This document shows, piece by piece, positions 50,322 through 58,131 of a stretch of 64,000 nucleotides of DNA (positions within the stretch are counted from its first letter, which is position 1; each line of letters opens with the position of its first letter). Location: the NCBI RefSeq assembly GCF_025532145.1, contig NZ_ARXS01000002.1:248001-312000 (forward strand). The letters run 5' to 3'. Made by a program: the position numbers and the translations under genes. This DNA comes from Alloalcanivorax balearicus MACL04. Lineage in GTDB: Bacteria > Pseudomonadota > Gammaproteobacteria > Pseudomonadales > Alcanivoracaceae. The notes beneath the pieces are model-generated. The model was not told the origin of the DNA and searched no databases. It saw only the letters and a program-made list of their open reading frames with translations.

Positions 50322-50932
50322 TGTTATTGAATGAAGAGAACCAAAACCGGGTATCCCGCGCCATTGCCGCGGTGGAAAAAGACACGGACGCCGAGCTGGT
50401 GACGGTGCTGGCCCGGCAGGCGGACAACTATCGCTATATCCCGATGATGTGGGCGGCGCTTTTGTCCCTGCTGGTGCCGCTGATTCTCGCTTTCACGCCG
50501 GTCTGGCTGGCACCGCTGGAAGTGCTGCTGGCCCAGTGGACCACCCTGGTGGTGCTGGCTCTGGTGTTCCGCTGGCCACCGTTGATGATGCGGCTGGTGC
50601 CCGCCTCGGTGAAACAGCGCCGCGCCGCGGACCTGGCCCGGCGGGTGTTTCTGGACCAGGGGCTGCATCATACCCGGGGCGGCACCGGCGTATTGATCTT
50701 CGTCTGCGAAGCGGAGCACTACGTGGAAATCCTGGCCGACCACGGCATCGCCCGCCATGTGCCCAATGAACGCTGGCAGTCCATCGTCGATACCTTCACC
50801 ACCCACGTGAAGGCCAGGGACACCTTGAACGGCTTCCTGGAATGCGTGGCGAGCTGCGGCGATGAGTTGATCACCCACGTGCCGGCCACCGAGCAGAAGA
50901 ATGAACTGCCCAATCATTTGATCGTGCTGTAA
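50321..50932 (+). CDS. Second TPM-domain membrane protein
   Basis: A 203-residue protein with a TPM-type domain split by membrane helices: VSRAIAAVEKDTDAELVTVL at the start, two helices (about residues 40-85), then LDQGLHHTRGGTGVLIFVCE, AEHYVEILADHGIARHVPNE and TFTTHVKARDTLNGFLECV. Last member of the GIY-YIG / LemA / TPM / TPM chain. The ATG at 50321 overlaps the previous stop; a GTG one codon earlier is possible. Likely works with the LemA and first TPM proteins at the envelope. Confidence 0.86.
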   Translation: MLLNEENQNRVSRAIAAVEKDTDAELVTVLARQADNYRYIPMMWAALLSLLVPLILAFTPVWLAPLEVLLAQWTTLVVLALVFRWPPLMMRLVPASVKQRRAADLARRVFLDQGLHHTRGGTGVLIFVCEAEHYVEILADHGIARHVPNERWQSIVDTFTTHVKARDTLNGFLECVASCGDELITHVPATEQKNELPNHLIVL

Positions 50933-50956
50933 TAAGACGGCATCACAAGGAAGAAG

Positions 50957-51262
50957 ATGGAAAGCGCTGTGTTCGAGATCGAGGTAACCTCCTGGGGTTA
51001 CCTCGCGGTGGTGTTCTGGTCGTTGTTTCCGTTGCTGTTCAGCGTAGGGTATACCGTCGCTTTCCGTCGACGCCTGTATCATCGCTTCTGGTTCGCCGTA
51101 CTGGCTACCGTATGCGGGTATGTCGGTTATGCTGGTATCCAGATCTTCTGGGGGCGACCTGGTCCGTTGGTTGACGCGCTATCCACCTGGTGGGTCATCT
51201 GTTGCCCCTTCGTTCTGCACCTGATCCGGGCCTTCCGGGTCCCGGGCAACGCTCGCGGTTAG
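50957..51262 (+). CDS. Small membrane protein, three helices
   Basis: A 101-residue protein with three predicted helices (WGYLAVVFWSLFPLLFSVGY; RFWFAVLATVCGYVGYAGIQ; WWVICCPFVLHLIRAF). AAGGAAGAAG precedes the ATG. It is 24 bases after the second TPM gene and could be the end of that transcript. No family recognised. Confidence 0.6.
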   Translation: MESAVFEIEVTSWGYLAVVFWSLFPLLFSVGYTVAFRRRLYHRFWFAVLATVCGYVGYAGIQIFWGRPGPLVDALSTWWVICCPFVLHLIRAFRVPGNARG

Positions 51263-51278
51263 AGTAGGGAGAGGGTGA

Positions 51279-51336
51279 TTACTCATATATGAGTAAATTT
51301 TCCTTTTTTCTTGTCTTTTTACTCAAATATGAGTAA
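51279..51336. promoter_or_regulatory. Paired operator palindromes upstream of hipBA
   Basis: TTACTCATATATGAGTAA (51279-51296, perfect 18-base palindrome) and TTACTCAAATATGAGTAA (51319-51336, one central asymmetry), 40 bases centre to centre. The second ends 9 bases before the hipB start. This is the arrangement expected for HipB autorepression with two cooperating dimers. The low GC here contrasts with its surroundings. Confidence 0.88.
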
Positions 51337-51345
51337 ATACGACTT

Positions 51346-51585
51346 ATGGAAACCCTAAGCCAGATTGGCCGCAATCTCCGTGAAGCACGCCGGAAGGCGT
51401 ATCCCAAGGATTCCCTGGAGGACTTTGCTCTGCGTATTGGTGTGGGCAGGGCAACGCTTCAGAGAATGGAAAAAGGGGATCTCAGCGTCTCTCTGGGCAA
51501 GTATTTCCAGGCGGCAAAGCTGTTGGGGCTGGAAGAGCCCTTCCATGAATTGCTGAAACCGCGACAGAGCCTGTTCGATGACTAG
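51346..51585 (+). CDS. hipB: HipB-type XRE antitoxin
   Basis: A 79-residue helix-turn-helix protein (IGRNLREARRKAYPKDSLED then LRIGVGRATLQRMEKGDLSV), the antitoxin/repressor partner of the HipA-like kinase. Its stop overlaps the hipA start by 8 bases (51578-51585), a typical coupled toxin-antitoxin arrangement. Autoregulation is likely through the two palindromes directly upstream. No obvious ribosome-binding site is seen before the ATG. Confidence 0.88.
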   Translation: METLSQIGRNLREARRKAYPKDSLEDFALRIGVGRATLQRMEKGDLSVSLGKYFQAAKLLGLEEPFHELLKPRQSLFDD

Positions 51586-52816
51586 GCAGCGCTATGACCT
51601 TTATCTCAACACCCAGGAAACCGGCATTATTCATGCCGCCGATGTGGTGCTGCTGGAAGAATCCGGCTTCCTGGTTCGGGTCGGTTTTCGCTACCGCCCT
51701 GACTACCTGAGCCTGGCTACGGCGTTTCCTCTTGATCCTGCCCAACTGCCCCTGCGCGGTTCCCCATTGGAATTCGAGTGTCACAGAGGGGCGAGCCCGG
51801 CTTTCCTGGATGACTATTTGCCTGATAACTGGGGCCGCAAGGTACTGGTGCAACTGGCTCTGCTGCGCAACAAACAAAAACTCAACGCCCATAGCGTCAT
51901 CGACACCTTGGCACTGTTGGGCAACAGCCGCGTCGGTGCTCTGAGTCTGGTTCGACAGGGAGAAGCGCCCCGATTCGATGTTGGCTATTCCATCGAGCAT
52001 CTTCGTGCCGCGGAGCAGGCCGCGCAGAAAATGGATCAATTGGAATATGGTGGTGTGGATCTCGATGAGATGAGCCTGCTGTATCTGGCCAATGCGGGAA
52101 CCGGCATTGGCGGGGCCCGTCCGAAAGCCCTGCTGTTTGATGAAGCGGGTTGTTATCTGGCCAAGTTCAACCGTCTGACACAGGATGGCTATAATAATGC
52201 CCGAGTTGAGCTGGCCTGCCTGCGAATGGCCCAAGCCGCGGGCATCCAAATGTGTGACGGAAAGATTATTGAGGGCATCAATGGGCGCGAAGTCTTGCTA
52301 TTGAATCGTTTCGATATGGACGGTACCGCAAGACGACATCTGATTACGGTGAATGGCTTGCTTAAGGACCCCGCCTCCCAGACGGACCTGGGGCATGCGT
52401 TCCGCTATGACCATATCGCTGATCTGATCAGGAAGTATTCCTGTCAGGTTGAAGAGGACCTTGTCCAGCTACTCAAGCTGATGCTCTTCAACCGTGCCAT
52501 CAACAATACCGATGACCACGAACGCAATTTCAGCCTGATGCACGGCAAACACGGCTACCATCTGGCGCCTGCTTATGACCTGGTGCCCAGCCTTACGGTG
52601 AATATGCACCATGCCGCCAGCTACCAGTACCAACCTTACCCGCCAACCCCAACGGAGGCCCTGGCGAATGGCCGCATCTTCAAACTGCCCCGCGGCAAGG
52701 TGGAGAACGCGGCCCGTGATGTGATCAACGCAGTCCAGCAGTGGGATGCGGTGGCTGGCGCCGTTGGCGTCTCGGCGGAGGATATCGAGAAAGTCACCAG
52801 GGTGATGAGAGTTTAG
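51578..52816 (+). CDS. hipA: HipA-type serine/threonine kinase toxin
   Basis: A 412-residue HipA-fold kinase (E. coli HipA has 440). N-terminal subdomain 1, then LPDNWGRKVL; the Gly-rich loop GTGIGGARPKALL (about 175-187); the ATP-lysine in CYLAKFNRL (Lys196); the catalytic loop NTDDHERNFSL with Asp312 and Asn317; and the metal Asp334 in PAYDLVPS. All key residues are present, so it should be an active kinase. E. coli HipA phosphorylates glutamyl-tRNA synthetase; the target here is unknown. Codon use is less GC-biased than in the neighbours, consistent with transfer. Confidence 0.92.
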   Translation: MTRQRYDLYLNTQETGIIHAADVVLLEESGFLVRVGFRYRPDYLSLATAFPLDPAQLPLRGSPLEFECHRGASPAFLDDYLPDNWGRKVLVQLALLRNKQKLNAHSVIDTLALLGNSRVGALSLVRQGEAPRFDVGYSIEHLRAAEQAAQKMDQLEYGGVDLDEMSLLYLANAGTGIGGARPKALLFDEAGCYLAKFNRLTQDGYNNARVELACLRMAQAAGIQMCDGKIIEGINGREVLLLNRFDMDGTARRHLITVNGLLKDPASQTDLGHAFRYDHIADLIRKYSCQVEEDLVQLLKLMLFNRAINNTDDHERNFSLMHGKHGYHLAPAYDLVPSLTVNMHHAASYQYQPYPPTPTEALANGRIFKLPRGKVENAARDVINAVQQWDAVAGAVGVSAEDIEKVTRVMRV

Positions 52817-52872
52817 AGAGCTATCATCCTGCCTGGTGCTTGATAAGCACTTCGCGCCATTGGAAACAAAAA

Positions 52873-52897
52873 AAGGCCGCTCCAAGGGAGCGGCCTT
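52873..52897 (-). terminator. Intrinsic terminator of tRNA-Met
   Basis: A perfect 11-base-pair stem AAGGCCGCTCC / GGAGCGGCCTT with an AAG loop, followed on the minus strand by a run of Ts (the A run at 52867-52874). It lies just past the tRNA 3' end and about 57 bases after hipA; it may also stop hipBA transcription. Confidence 0.9.
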
Positions 52898-52907
52898 CTC
52901 TGAATAT

Positions 52908-52984
52908 TGGTAGCAAGGGGCGGACTTGAACCGCCGACCCCAGCATTATGAGTGCTGTGCTCTAACCAGCTGAGCTACCTTGCC
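52908..52984 (-). tRNA. tRNA-Met (anticodon CAU)
   Basis: The 77-base minus-strand sequence folds as a cloverleaf: acceptor GGCAAGG with CCTTGCT, D-arm GCTCAGCTGGTTAGAGC, anticodon arm CAGCA-CTCATAA-TGCTG with anticodon CAT, T-arm GGCGGTTCAAGTCCGCC, and an encoded CCA end. The CAU anticodon and the AGCTCAG...GAGCA body fit elongator tRNA-Met; tRNA-Ile2 (modified CAU) is less likely from the anticodon-stem sequence. Confidence 0.93.
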
Positions 52985-53001
52985 ATGTTTCAAGGCCGCG
53001 A

Positions 53002-53030
53002 ATTGTCCGTGAGCTCCGGGGCGCTGTCAA
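53002..53030 (-). promoter_or_regulatory. Sigma-70 promoter of tRNA-Met
   Basis: On the minus strand a perfect -35 TTGACA (53025-53030), a 17-base spacer and -10 GACAAT (53002-53007) precede a GC-rich discriminator (TCGCGGCC) and the tRNA 5' end at 52984, as expected for a stringently controlled stable RNA gene. Confidence 0.78.
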
Positions 53031-53126
53031 GAACGAGGGAGTCGATCCGGGCCATTTCGGGAACCAACCGTCTATTTCTTGTTCAGACCTTTTTACATGA
53101 GAACGGTTATCAATTATTCTCCGATA

Positions 53127-53157
53127 ATACTTGACTGATTTGGTTGGTCTTTATAGT
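53127..53157 (+). promoter_or_regulatory. iscR promoter with IscR-type box
   Basis: ATACTTGACTGATTTGG (from 53127) fits the left half of the IscR type 1 motif (ATASYYGACTRWWWYAGT). It overlaps a -35 TTGACT at 53131-53136; TATAGT at 53152-53157 can be the -10. The gene starts 33 bases later. Position predicts autorepression by IscR. Confidence 0.7.
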
Positions 53158-53190
53158 CTGACTTCCTATTCACGTACCAAAGGTGTGGGT

Positions 53191-53664
53191 ATGCGATTAA
53201 CCACCAAAGGCCGATACGCGGTGACCGCGATGCTGGATCTGGCTCTTCACGCGGATGAAGGCCCGGTATCCCTGGCGGATATCTCCGAGCGTCAGGGAAT
53301 TTCCATTTCCTATCTGGAGCAGCTGTTCGCCAAGTTGCGCCGGCGGCATCTGGTGAGCAGTGTGCGCGGTCCGGGCGGCGGCTACAGGCTGAGCCGGGAC
53401 AGCGACGATATCGATGTGGCCTCGGTGATCGACGCCGTGGACGAGTCCGTGGATGCCACCCGTTGTGGTGGCAATGGCGACTGCCAGGATGGCCACATTT
53501 GTCTGACACACCATCTCTGGTGTGATCTGTCGGATCAGATCCAGGATTTCCTGTCGCACATCTCGCTGGGCGAACTGGTTTCCCGCAATGAGGTCCGGCA
53601 GGTGGCGGAGCGCCAGAAGGTCACGCAGAGTCAACTGAACCGGGTGCCGGTCAGCACGCTTTGA
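53191..53664 (+). CDS. iscR: Fe-S cluster-sensing regulator IscR
   Basis: A 157-residue Rrf2-family repressor. The winged HTH is at about residues 1-65 ([37 protein letters not shown]). The cluster ligands are Cys92, Cys98, Cys104 and His107 ([20 protein letters not shown]), the same spacing and numbering as E. coli IscR. The start ATG at 53191 is chosen over 53131, whose extra 20 residues lie in the promoter box. It should sense [2Fe-2S] status and control itself, iscS and the facing suf operon. Confidence 0.95.
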   Translation: MRLTTKGRYAVTAMLDLALHADEGPVSLADISERQGISISYLEQLFAKLRRRHLVSSVRGPGGGYRLSRDSDDIDVASVIDAVDESVDATRCGGNGDCQDGHICLTHHLWCDLSDQIQDFLSHISLGELVSRNEVRQVAERQKVTQSQLNRVPVSTL

Positions 53665-53696
53665 TCCCTCCATCATCAACACAGTAATCAACGTCC

Positions 53697-54857
53697 ATGT
53701 CGCAAGCGGTTTATCTGGATTACGCCGCCACCACCCCGGTGGACCCCCGGGTGGTGGAGGCGATGGTGCGTTTTCTCGGGCCGGACGGCACCTTCGGGAA
53801 TCCGGCATCGCGCAGCCATCTTTACGGCTGGCTGGCGGAGGAGGCGGTGGAAAATGCCCGTCGTCAGGTGGCGGACGCGCTCAACGCCGATCCCCGGGAA
53901 ATCGTCTGGACCAGCGGTGCCACCGAGGCCAACAATCTGGCCATCAAAGGTGTTCTGGAGCAGCGGGGCGGGGGACATGTGATCACCTCCGCCACCGAGC
54001 ACAAGGCGGTGCTGGACCCTTGCGGCTGGCTGGAAGGGCGTGGCGTCGAGGTCACCTATCTGGCGCCGGAGCCGGATGGCCGGATCACCCCACGGGCGGT
54101 GGAAGAGGCCATGCGCGAGGACACCGTGCTGGTGTCGATCATGCACGCCAACAACGAAACCGGGGTGATCAACGACATCGGTGCCATTGGCGCCTTGTGC
54201 CGGGAGCGTGGCGTCCTGTTTCACACCGACGCCGCCCAGACCATGGGCAAGTTACCGTTGGATGTTCGGGAAACAGCGGTGGACCTGGTCTCCCTGTGTG
54301 CCCACAAGATCTACGGCCCGAAAGGCATTGGCGCGCTCTATGTGCGGCGCCATCCGGATGTCCGGGTCGTCGCCCAGATCCACGGCGGCGGCCATGAGCG
54401 CGGCATGCGGTCGGGCACCTTACCCGCCCACCAGATTGTCGCCATGGGCGAAGCTCTGTCATTAGCCATGGCCAGCCGGGATGAAGAGAACGAGCGTATC
54501 GCCGCGTTGCGGGATCGCTTGTGGGATGGCATCCGGACGCTGCCCGGCGTGTCCCTCAACGGTGCCGGCGCGCCGCGATTACCCGGCCATATGAACGTGG
54601 CGTTCGAAGGGTTGGAAGGGGAGATGCTGCTGACCGCGCTGACCGGCGTGGCGGTGTCCACCGGTTCCGCCTGCACCTCGGCGTCGCTGGAGCCGTCCTA
54701 TGTGCTCAAGGCGATGGGGGTATCCGATTCGCTGGCGCACGGCTCACTGCGTTTCTCGGTGGGCCGCTTCACCGATGAGACGCAAATCGACACGGTAATA
54801 CAGAATGTGACGCAGGTGGTCACCCGGCTGCGTGACGCTGCTGCTCAAAGGGGATAA
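53697..54857 (+). CDS. iscS: Cysteine desulfurase, IscS class
   Basis: A 386-residue class I cysteine desulfurase using pyridoxal phosphate to take sulfur from cysteine. PLP Lys204 is in [20 protein letters not shown] and the persulfide Cys326 in [13 protein letters not shown], almost the E. coli positions (206, 328). The protein stops about 18 residues short of E. coli IscS (404), losing the C-terminal tail. It follows iscR by 32 bases, but iscU, iscA, hscBA and fdx are absent here. Tasks may include tRNA thiolation as well as Fe-S supply. The ribosome-binding site is weak. Confidence 0.92.
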   Translation: MSQAVYLDYAATTPVDPRVVEAMVRFLGPDGTFGNPASRSHLYGWLAEEAVENARRQVADALNADPREIVWTSGATEANNLAIKGVLEQRGGGHVITSATEHKAVLDPCGWLEGRGVEVTYLAPEPDGRITPRAVEEAMREDTVLVSIMHANNETGVINDIGAIGALCRERGVLFHTDAAQTMGKLPLDVRETAVDLVSLCAHKIYGPKGIGALYVRRHPDVRVVAQIHGGGHERGMRSGTLPAHQIVAMGEALSLAMASRDEENERIAALRDRLWDGIRTLPGVSLNGAGAPRLPGHMNVAFEGLEGEMLLTALTGVAVSTGSACTSASLEPSYVLKAMGVSDSLAHGSLRFSVGRFTDETQIDTVIQNVTQVVTRLRDAAAQRG

Positions 54858-54940
54858 GCGGCTCTTTTTGTCCGACGGAAGGCTCCGTAACCGGCGTGCT
54901 GCTTGCTTAGGTGTTGTCACACCAAAGGACGGAGCCAACC

Positions 54941-55486
54941 ATGCACGGAGTGATCCTTGCCCATCTGCGTCATTTCGTTACCGACCGCTATGGTCCGTCG
55001 GTATGGGATGACGTCAACCACCGAGCGGGCCTGACCGACTGCCTGCACGTACCGATTCAACTTTACCCGGACAGTCATCTGGAGGACCTGGTGGCGGCGC
55101 TGCAGTCGGTCACCGGGCTGCACCGTGATGATTTGCTGGAGGAATTCGGCGCCTGGGTGATCCCGCCCCTGATCAATATGTACCGGGCGATGATTCCACG
55201 GGAATGGGACGCGGTGGCGTTCCTGCTCAACGTGGAGGAACGCATTCACCAGCGGGTCATTCGTCTGAAGAACCCGGAGGCGACGCCGCCGCGCATTGAT
55301 GTCCGTGAGCTGGAGCCGCGGGTGCTGCAGGTGGAATACCGTTCCCACCGGGATCTGAGCCTGCTGGCGCTGGGCTGCGTCCACGGCGTGGCGGCGTTCT
55401 ACGGGGAGAAGGTGGAGATATTGGAGTCGGACCAGGTGGACGGCGGCGTGCGGCGCTTCGTGGTGCGCCTGGAACCCGCCGCCTGA
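54941..55486 (+). CDS. Stand-alone H-NOX haem protein (NO/O2 sensor)
   Basis: A 181-residue H-NOX (haem NO/oxygen-binding) domain protein. It has the standard start MHGVILAHLRHFVTDRYGPS with WDDV, the proximal haem ligand His103 in RIHQRVIRLKNPEATPP, and the propionate-binding motif YRSHR (Tyr133-Ser135-Arg137, YxSxR). No distal tyrosine is evident near residue 140 (DLSLLALGC), which in the family favours NO over O2 binding. Start at 54941 follows AAGGACGGAG. No histidine kinase or cyclic-di-GMP enzyme, the usual partners, is adjacent; instead it lies between iscS and sufE. Confidence 0.88.
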   Translation: MHGVILAHLRHFVTDRYGPSVWDDVNHRAGLTDCLHVPIQLYPDSHLEDLVAALQSVTGLHRDDLLEEFGAWVIPPLINMYRAMIPREWDAVAFLLNVEERIHQRVIRLKNPEATPPRIDVRELEPRVLQVEYRSHRDLSLLALGCVHGVAAFYGEKVEILESDQVDGGVRRFVVRLEPAA

Positions 55487-55496
55487 ACGTCGGGGA

Positions 55497-55952
55497 TCAG
55501 GCGGCCAGAAGAGCCGCCGCTTCCTGCTTGATGCGGGCGACCATGGCACGCAGGCCGTTGCCACGGGTGGGGCTGAGATGGCCGAACAGGTCGATGTCCT
55601 GGAAGAAGGCGTCCATGTCCACCGCCGCGATCTGTTCCGGCGAGCGGCGGTTGAGGGCGGTGAGCACGATCGCCGCCAGCCCGCGCACGATGATGGCGTC
55701 GGAATCCACCGCCAGATACAGGCGGCCCTCACTGTCATCGTAGTCGGTGACCAGCCATACCTGGCTCTGGCAGCCGCGCACGAAGCGGTCTTCGGTGCGC
55801 AGGGTGTCCGGCAGTTCCGGCAGTTGCTTGCCGAGATCGATGATGTAGCGGTAGCGCTCTTCCCAGTCGTCCAGGAATTCCAGGTCGTCACGGACATCCT
55901 CGGCGGTGACGTTCTCACCGAGGGTGATGGCGCGAATATCGAAATCAGACAA
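55497..55952 (-). CDS. sufE: Sulfur acceptor protein SufE
   Basis: A 151-residue SufE that accepts sulfane sulfur from SufS. The active Cys61 is in FVRGCQSQVWLVTD. The start is non-ATG: the TTG at 55952 follows AAGGTGG at the right distance and gives the usual SDFDIRAITLG start; a TTG at 55970 is also in frame but has no ribosome-binding site. It is the last gene of the suf operon, 27 bases after sufT, and converges with the H-NOX gene. Confidence 0.9.
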   Translation of the reverse strand: MSDFDIRAITLGENVTAEDVRDDLEFLDDWEERYRYIIDLGKQLPELPDTLRTEDRFVRGCQSQVWLVTDYDDSEGRLYLAVDSDAIIVRGLAAIVLTALNRRSPEQIAAVDMDAFFQDIDLFGHLSPTRGNGLRAMVARIKQEAAALLAA

Positions 55953-55979
55953 GTTGAACCACCTTCTCAATTACTGCCG

Positions 55980-56540
55980 TCAGAACAGGCCCAGTTCCAG
56001 TTGGGCCTCTTCGGTCATCATATCCCGACTCCAGGGCGGGTCGAACACCAGCGCCACTTCCACTTTGTCCACATTGGGCACCTTGGCCAGCCGGTCTTCC
56101 ACATCGCCCACCAGGACCGGGCCCATGCCGCAGGTGGGGGCGGTGAGTGTCATGCGTACCTGCACCACATTCTGATCGTTCCTGCGAATCACATCGCAGC
56201 CGTAAACCAGGCCCAGGTCGACCACATTCACCGGAATTTCCGGGTCGTAGATGGTTTTCAGCGTCTTCTGAAGATCCTCGTCCCGCACCGTACCGTCCGC
56301 TTCGGCGGCGTCGAAATCCAGCTCCAGCGGCTGCTGCCCGATGGCATCCGCGTCGGTACCGTCGATGCGCGCCATATTGCCGTTCACGGTCACCGTATAA
56401 GTGCCGCCCAGCGCCTGACGCAGGTTGACGAAGGTATTCTTTTTGATGGTGATGCGGGTGCCGTTGGGAACCAGCCGGGCGGGTACGTCCCGGCTGACCA
56501 CCACGGTGCGTTGCTCTGAGGTGGAGGGTACGCTGGTCAA
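55980..56540 (-). CDS. sufT: Fe-S assembly/carrier protein SufT (DUF59)
   Basis: A 186-residue SufT. An N-terminal part (VVVSRDVPARLVPNGTRITI; LRQALGGTYTVTVNGNMARI) precedes a MIP18/DUF59 domain (LKTIYDPEIPVNVVDLGLVY; MTLTAPTCGMGPVLVGDV with the conserved Cys; VALVFDPPWSRDMMTEEA). SufT is thought to help load or mature Fe-S proteins. Start appears to be TTG at 56540, with GAGG 10 bases upstream, overlapping the sufA 3' region closely; another non-ATG start is possible. Confidence 0.88.
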   Translation of the reverse strand: MTSVPSTSEQRTVVVSRDVPARLVPNGTRITIKKNTFVNLRQALGGTYTVTVNGNMARIDGTDADAIGQQPLELDFDAAEADGTVRDEDLQKTLKTIYDPEIPVNVVDLGLVYGCDVIRRNDQNVVQVRMTLTAPTCGMGPVLVGDVEDRLAKVPNVDKVEVALVFDPPWSRDMMTEEAQLELGLF

Positions 56541-56545
56541 GACCT

Positions 56546-56905
56546 TCAGACCTCGTGCACGGTGAAGCTTTCACCGCAGCCGCATTCGCCGGTGGCGTTG
56601 GGGTTGCGGAACTTGAACAGGCTGTTGACGCCCTCGGTGACGTAATCGATTTCGAGACCGTTGAGCATCACCAGCCATTTTTCCGGCACATAGAGCGCAA
56701 TGCCGTCGATGTCGAAGCGCTTGTCGCCCTCGCGCGGTTCGTCGACGAAGTCGAGCACGTACATGTAACCGGAGCAGCCGGACTCATCCAGGTTCAAGCG
56801 GATACCGGCGGCCCCGGCGCGCTCGATCTCCTTGAGAGCCTGGCGGCGGGCGGATTCGGTCAGGTGAATTTGCGCCTGGCCGGGCACGAAAGTCTGTACC
56901 GTCAT
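56546..56905 (-). CDS. sufA: A-type Fe-S carrier (SufA/IscA family)
   Basis: A 119-residue A-type carrier that receives clusters from the SufBCD scaffold. The three ligand cysteines are Cys44 (ESGCSGYMYVL), Cys108 and Cys110 (GECGCGESF). Spacing is canonical. It lies between sufS (11 bases) and sufT (5 bases). By context SufA; sequence alone cannot exclude ErpA-like use. Start ATG at 56905, preceded by AGGTGATGATG. Confidence 0.93.
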   Translation of the reverse strand: MTVQTFVPGQAQIHLTESARRQALKEIERAGAAGIRLNLDESGCSGYMYVLDFVDEPREGDKRFDIDGIALYVPEKWLVMLNGLEIDYVTEGVNSLFKFRNPNATGECGCGESFTVHEV

Positions 56906-56916
56906 GACATCATCAC

Positions 56917-58131
56917 CTATAAAAAAGAACGTACTTTGTGGAGCGCCTGGAACAGGACGTCCACCTCATCAAGGGTATTGTAGATCGAAAACGAGGCGCG
57001 CACGGTACCGGGGATGCCGAGGCTGTCCATCAGCGGCATGCAGCAATGATGCCCGGTGCGTACCGCCACGCCTTGCTTGTCCAGCAACACGCCGACATCG
57101 GCGGGGTGGGCGCCGTCCAGCAGGAACGACAATACACTGACCTTGGTGGCGGCGTTACCGATGATTTTCAACCCCGGGAACGCCTCCGCCTGCTCATGGG
57201 CGGCGCTCAACAGGGCCCGCTCATGGCGTGCCAGCGCGTCCCGGGCCTGCCCCTGGAGCCAGCGGATGGCCGCACCCAGGCCGACCACGCCGGCGATGTT
57301 CGGCGTGCCCGGTTCGAATTTGTACGGCAACTGATTCCAGGTGCTTTTCTCGAACGTCACCACTTCGATCATCTCGCCGCCGGTCTGGTAAGGCGGCATG
57401 GCCTCCAGTAACTCACGGCGGCCATACAGGGCGCCGATGCCGGTGGGGCCGAACAGCTTATGGCCGGAGAAGGCGTAGAAATCACAGTCCAGCGCGCGCA
57501 CGTCCACCGGGAAGTGCGACACCGCCTGGGCGCCGTCCACCAGGGTGATGGCACCGGCGGCCCTGGCGGCGGCGATCAGCTCCGCCACCGGTGTCACCGA
57601 GCCCAGACTGTTGGAGACATGGGACAGCGCCACTATGCGGGTGCGCTCATTCAGCAGCTGGTGGAACGCCTCGGTATCCACACTGCCATCCTCACGCAGC
57701 GGAACCACTTTGAGGCTGGCGCCGGTGGCCAGGCAGGCCTGCTGCCAGGGCACGATGTTGGCGTGGTGTTCCAGGGTGGTGATCAGCACTTCGTCACCGG
57801 GCTTGAGCCGCTCGCGGCCGATGCACTGGGCCACCAGATTGATGCCTTCGGTGGTGCCCTTGGTCCAGATGATCTCCTCGCGATCGGCGTTGAGGAACGC
57901 CGCCACGGTATCCCGCGCCGCTTCGAAGTCCGCGGTGGCGCGGTCACTCAGGTAATGAGCGCCCCGGTGCACGTTGCTGTTGGTGCCCTGGTAGTAATCC
58001 CGTATCGCGTCGATCACCGCCCGCGGTTTTTGCGTGGTGGCGGCGTTATCCAGGTACACCAGCGGTTTGCCGTTGGCCTCCTGGTGGAGAATCGGGAAGG
58101 CGTCGCGCAGCGCGGAAACGTTCAGAGTCAT
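56917..58131 (-). CDS. sufS: Cysteine desulfurase SufS
   Basis: A 404-residue class II cysteine desulfurase, PLP-dependent, passing sulfur to SufE. PLP Lys in DFYAFSGHKLFGPTGIGALY and the active Cys in VRTGHHCCMPLMDSL. Start MTLNVSALRDAFPILHQEAN at the ATG at 58131, overlapping the sufD stop by 4 bases. The frame is open much farther upstream inside sufD, but that part is a shadow. The window thus has two desulfurases, class I near iscR and class II here. Confidence 0.95.
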   Translation of the reverse strand: MTLNVSALRDAFPILHQEANGKPLVYLDNAATTQKPRAVIDAIRDYYQGTNSNVHRGAHYLSDRATADFEAARDTVAAFLNADREEIIWTKGTTEGINLVAQCIGRERLKPGDEVLITTLEHHANIVPWQQACLATGASLKVVPLREDGSVDTEAFHQLLNERTRIVALSHVSNSLGSVTPVAELIAAARAAGAITLVDGAQAVSHFPVDVRALDCDFYAFSGHKLFGPTGIGALYGRRELLEAMPPYQTGGEMIEVVTFEKSTWNQLPYKFEPGTPNIAGVVGLGAAIRWLQGQARDALARHERALLSAAHEQAEAFPGLKIIGNAATKVSVLSFLLDGAHPADVGVLLDKQGVAVRTGHHCCMPLMDSLGIPGTVRASFSIYNTLDEVDVLFQALHKVRSFL

